Made by a program: the position numbers and the translations under genes
Shown: piece after piece, positions 61,447 to 64,000 of the stretch
Position numbering within the stretch: position 1 is the stretch's first letter
How the letters are laid out: the number at the start of each line of letters is the position of its first letter
NCBI RefSeq assembly: GCF_004345615.1
Contig: NZ_SLWK01000002.1
Span: 186,001-250,000 of the forward strand
Length of the DNA stretch: 64,000 bases
Reading direction: 5' to 3'
From: Natronoflexus pectinivorans
GTDB taxonomy: Bacteria; Bacteroidota; Bacteroidia; Bacteroidales; Marinilabiliaceae
The notes under the pieces: model-generated
Database searches by the model: none
What the model saw: the letters and a program-made list of their open reading frames with translations, nothing else
Told to the model about the DNA's origin: nothing

Positions 61447-63168
61447 TTACTGTTTAACAACTTTCTGCACTGCGATGGTTCCATCTGTATAGGTTAGTTT
61501 AACTAAATAAATTCCACCGGGCAAGTTGCTCATGTTCAGTGTAACATCTGTGGCGTTTTTAGCTGAAGAGAGAACCAAACTGCCAACAGCATTGTAAACC
61601 TCCACCAATCTGATGGCCTCAGCTGAGTTGATGCTCAGAACATCCTTTACAGGGTTGGGGAAGATGGAAAAGCTACCGGTTTCATTCAAAGGAATGTTGA
61701 CGGTTGATGATGGGGTTATATCTGCTGCGAATCGAGGAACCAGTCTTAGTACTGCAAATCTTTGGTGAATGACTCCTGTAATATCCTGTGCCGCTGTTGG
61801 GATAGCTTCGCCAATAAAATCCAGATCATTGGCATAAACCCTTAAGGATCCAGACCCGGAGTCATCTGAGATACTGTATGTTTCGGGTTCGGCAAAAGTT
61901 TCATCCCCGGCAGGATCGATGGTTGCTTTAAGGATTGTAACGAGCATTCCTTGATGAGCAGAGGTTAAGTCCTCTAATGTAACTACTTCAGGCGTAATGC
62001 TGTTGTTTACGCTATTCGCTTCAGGAGTGTTTTTAGCGGGTATTAATTGTAGCATATCCTGAAACACGCTAAGTGTTCCAACAATATCTTTAATACCATC
62101 ATATAGATCGTATTGGGTTGTAATAATTCCTTCATCATCATCTATTAAAACTGCACCGGTTGCGTCTTGAACAAATTTTTGATTGCGGTTGCTTGTGGCG
62201 AATGTAAGGAATACTTCACTTGTTAGATGGTAATATGTCCCGTCGGTATTTCCATCACGCAGTTCAGCAATGGAACTGACTTCAATGGGGAATTGGAACG
62301 TAGCAGAAGAAACATCACTATCGTCCATGTCTTCCATTTCGGCATAAGCCCAAACGGTGGTGGTTTCAGATATGGTAAAAGCTTCGGTGTATGTTTCCCA
62401 CTCATCCTCTTCATTGGTTTTATAGAAAACTGTTGCTCCATCAGTAGCACTGCTGATGGTTACTTCTACTTCCTCAAAAAAGTTCCCGCCGTTGGGGGTG
62501 AAGGTGGGGGCTGAGACTTTTGTTATTTCTAGTGCTTTGGTATCTAGAACATCATTAAGCACGGATCTTAACTCAAGATGTGCTAATACTGTACCTGCTT
62601 CATAAACAAGGGTGAAGTTGCCTTCATCATCAGTTGACGTAGCAGAAATCAAATTACTTGCAGCATCAAACGCTAAAACGACATGTTTTTCAGAATAGTC
62701 TGAATGATCAAAAACTATATCATTTTGAGTTATATAAACAGGGTTCGTTATTTCTTGGGCTGCTGGTAGGGCTTGTGTTTGATAGTTTGAGCCATAATTA
62801 GGGCCGAGTCTGTCTCTATAAGTCGCCGCAGTGCTAATGTTATTTCCTCTTTCAAACAAAATCCAGAAGGTTGTTGATGAAGAGGGGGTTCCTAGTACAA
62901 GTGGTGCATCAGCATAACTGGTGGATGTGATATATCGGCTTGATTCACTATCCCAACATCTATATTGGTTTGAACTGTTAAAGAGCCGATAACGTGCATC
63001 ATCCCTCTCGTAGTCCGTTAATGTTACCAGAATTGCACTTTTGGAGGTTGGCGTCGAAATGTCTATCTGTGCAGGTCTCATTTCAATTGTAACTGATTGA
63101 GAAAAAGATAAGGCAGGAATCAATACAAATAAAATAAGGATGGCTTTTTTGAGTAAAATTCGTTTCAT
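61447..63168 (-). CDS. T9SS-exported repeat protein 2
   Basis: 573 residues with a signal peptide ending near ALSFSQSV. About 25-220 is a beta-rich N-terminal region without a recognised domain (SAILVTLTDYERDDARYRLF). It is followed by one sandwich-OB unit closely matching those of the 57931-61185 protein (FTPNGGNFFEEVEVTI, SETTTVWAYAEMEDMDDSD, IAELRDGNTDGTYYHLTSEV, QYDLYDGIKDIVGTL). A T9SS sorting domain ends it (SIFPNPVKDVLSINSAE, GGIYLVKLTYTDGTIAVQKV). No catalytic residues identified. The two genes probably arose by duplication of the shared unit. Confidence 0.8.
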   Translation of the reverse strand: MKRILLKKAILILFVLIPALSFSQSVTIEMRPAQIDISTPTSKSAILVTLTDYERDDARYRLFNSSNQYRCWDSESSRYITSTSYADAPLVLGTPSSSTTFWILFERGNNISTAATYRDRLGPNYGSNYQTQALPAAQEITNPVYITQNDIVFDHSDYSEKHVVLAFDAASNLISATSTDDEGNFTLVYEAGTVLAHLELRSVLNDVLDTKALEITKVSAPTFTPNGGNFFEEVEVTISSATDGATVFYKTNEEDEWETYTEAFTISETTTVWAYAEMEDMDDSDVSSATFQFPIEVSSIAELRDGNTDGTYYHLTSEVFLTFATSNRNQKFVQDATGAVLIDDDEGIITTQYDLYDGIKDIVGTLSVFQDMLQLIPAKNTPEANSVNNSITPEVVTLEDLTSAHQGMLVTILKATIDPAGDETFAEPETYSISDDSGSGSLRVYANDLDFIGEAIPTAAQDITGVIHQRFAVLRLVPRFAADITPSSTVNIPLNETGSFSIFPNPVKDVLSINSAEAIRLVEVYNAVGSLVLSSAKNATDVTLNMSNLPGGIYLVKLTYTDGTIAVQKVVKQ

Positions 63169-63513
63169 AATTTCATTTTTATATTAAACATTTATAACTG
63201 TGATTATTTTCTTTAGATAATAAGTTAAAAATCATATTTGTCTATAGGATTTCTAATCATAATGCAGGCCGGATCTCTATAGCGCTTATGCGTTATGCCA
63301 ATAGCTGTTTCATAAAAATAACAAAATAACTCTTTATTCCAAATGACAGATGTCGGCTAAAACCTTGAATTAAATCTTTTTGAAACTTGAATCAGCAATA
63401 AAAAGACCTTTGCGTCTCCCTGTCTCTGCGTTTATCTTCTTAAAATTACCATCAATAAATCAAATTTTCAATGAATTCATGTAAAGATTTTGTTGCCAGC
63501 TCATCTTTATCAA
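63169..63513. other. Intergenic region before the macro-domain gene
   Basis: 345 AT-rich bases between the 5' end of the T9SS gene and the 3' end of the macro-domain gene, both on the minus strand. It should contain the T9SS gene's promoter; a CCTTTGCGTCTCCCTGTCTC-type purine/pyrimidine stretch is the only notable wording. Confidence 0.35.
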
Positions 63514-64000
63514 TTATTTGCCGGATTCTTTAAGCATCAACTGATAGTTCTCCTCATCAAAGCATACGAAAACGACCTTTTTGATGGCGGGTGTTTGCGA
63601 GAGTGTTTGCTTTACCGTATGGTATGCAATTTTCGCTGCATCTTTCTTTGGGTATCCATAAACCCCTGCGCTGATGTTGGGAAAAGCAATGGAGGTGCAG
63701 CCATGCTCTTGGGCTAGAAACAAGGAGTTTCGGTAGCAGTTGGCAAGTTTTTCAGGTTCGCTTTGGGTACCACCTTCCCAAACGGGGCCAACGGTATGAA
63801 TTACATATTTGGCAGGAAGCTTACCGGCTGAGGTAATGACGGCTTCGCCGGTTGGACATTCACCCGATTGAGCGACAATTAGTTTGCACTCATCTAAAAT
63901 AGTCGAGCCGCCGGCTTTGTGAATGGCTCCATCTACACCACCACCTCCAGTCAGACTGCTTTTGGCTGCATTAACAATGGCATCGCATTTAATTTTGGTG
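63514..64000 (-). CDS. Macro-domain protein (ADP-ribose-binding/deacetylase type), partial
   Basis: The stop is at 63514; the frame runs through the right edge of the window, so at least 162 C-terminal residues are visible and the start is missing. Macro-domain landmarks are CDAIVNAAKSSLTGGGGVDGAIHKAGG, read here in parts as DAIVNAAKSS and GGGGVDGAIH, then CPTGEAVITSAGKLPAKYVIH and FPNISAGVYGYP. This is the YmdB/MacroD-type fold, which binds ADP-ribose and removes O-acetyl or ADP-ribosyl groups. The residue after NAA is Lys instead of the more common Asn, which in MacroD helps bind or position the substrate, so activity may differ. Confidence 0.9.
   Translation of the reverse strand, partial: TKIKCDAIVNAAKSSLTGGGGVDGAIHKAGGSTILDECKLIVAQSGECPTGEAVITSAGKLPAKYVIHTVGPVWEGGTQSEPEKLANCYRNSLFLAQEHGCTSIAFPNISAGVYGYPKKDAAKIAYHTVKQTLSQTPAIKKVVFVCFDEENYQLMLKESGK

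Overview
The window looks like chromosomal DNA of an anaerobic, polysaccharide-degrading member of the Bacteroidota, probably Bacteroidales/Marinilabiliales-like. The evidence is a SusC/SusD pair, several proteins with type IX secretion (T9SS) C-terminal sorting domains, transmembrane one-component regulators, TAnnTTTG-type promoters, mostly absent Shine-Dalgarno sequences, a bacterial V-type ATPase operon with a DUF2764 subunit, and [FeFe]-hydrogenases. No tRNA, rRNA, CRISPR array, phage or complete insertion sequence was seen.

Layout. (a) 1-5.9 kb: the tail of a probable Gfo/Idh/MocA oxidoreductase, a DUF418 membrane protein, a DUF438-hemerythrin-PAS protein with a DUF1858/DUF2249-like partner, and a DUF2264 protein. 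(b) 6.2-16.1 kb: a polysaccharide utilization locus (SusC, SusD, GH30 lipoprotein, SusE-position lipoprotein, GH3 beta-glucosidase) whose gene set suggests beta-glucan, possibly beta-1,6-glucan. It has a stem-loop in every gap after susD and is followed by a convergent membrane-spanning propeller/Y_Y_Y/HTH regulator. (c) 19.8-25.6 kb: a T9SS-sorted jelly-roll protein, a decayed T9SS pseudogene, a secreted GH13 alpha-amylase with a large insertion, and directly upstream of it a seven-helix membrane AraC regulator with a starch-binding-like extracytoplasmic domain. (d) 25.9-42.8 kb: a hydrogenase region with two NADH-linked [FeFe]-hydrogenase sets. Set 1 has a short NuoF-like HydB and a Ser in place of the L1 cluster-ligand Cys of HydA. 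Set 2 is a canonical HydABC of the electron-bifurcating type. Between them lie two divergent, apparently sensory [FeFe]-hydrogenase proteins, a SpoIIE-type phosphatase, two GHKL ATPase/kinase proteins, two DRTGG proteins, a PHP phosphoesterase and two thioredoxin-fold ferredoxins. (e) 43-48.3 kb: small membrane proteins, two paralogous periplasmic coiled-coil proteins, a Cys/Met-type PLP enzyme, a SagB/ThcOx-type nitroreductase and a DUF3267 membrane metalloprotease-like protein. (f) 48.7-56.3 kb: the V-ATPase operon E-DUF2764-A-B-D-I-K, whose K subunit carries residues typical of Na+ binding. (g) 56.6-64 kb: a zinc-ribbon/DUF2752 pair, a small membrane protein, two large repeat-containing T9SS proteins, and a macro-domain protein running off the right edge.

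How it fits together: extracellular beta-glucan and starch are degraded, the sugars are fermented, and surplus NADH (with or without reduced ferredoxin) is disposed of as H2 by the two hydrogenases. The sensory hydrogenase/phosphatase/kinase block is well placed to report H2 or redox state. The V-ATPase may couple ATP to a Na+ gradient. Several short dispersed repeats with terminal inverted repeats sit in the intergenic spaces. All functional statements come from reading motifs in the translated sequence; no database search was run.
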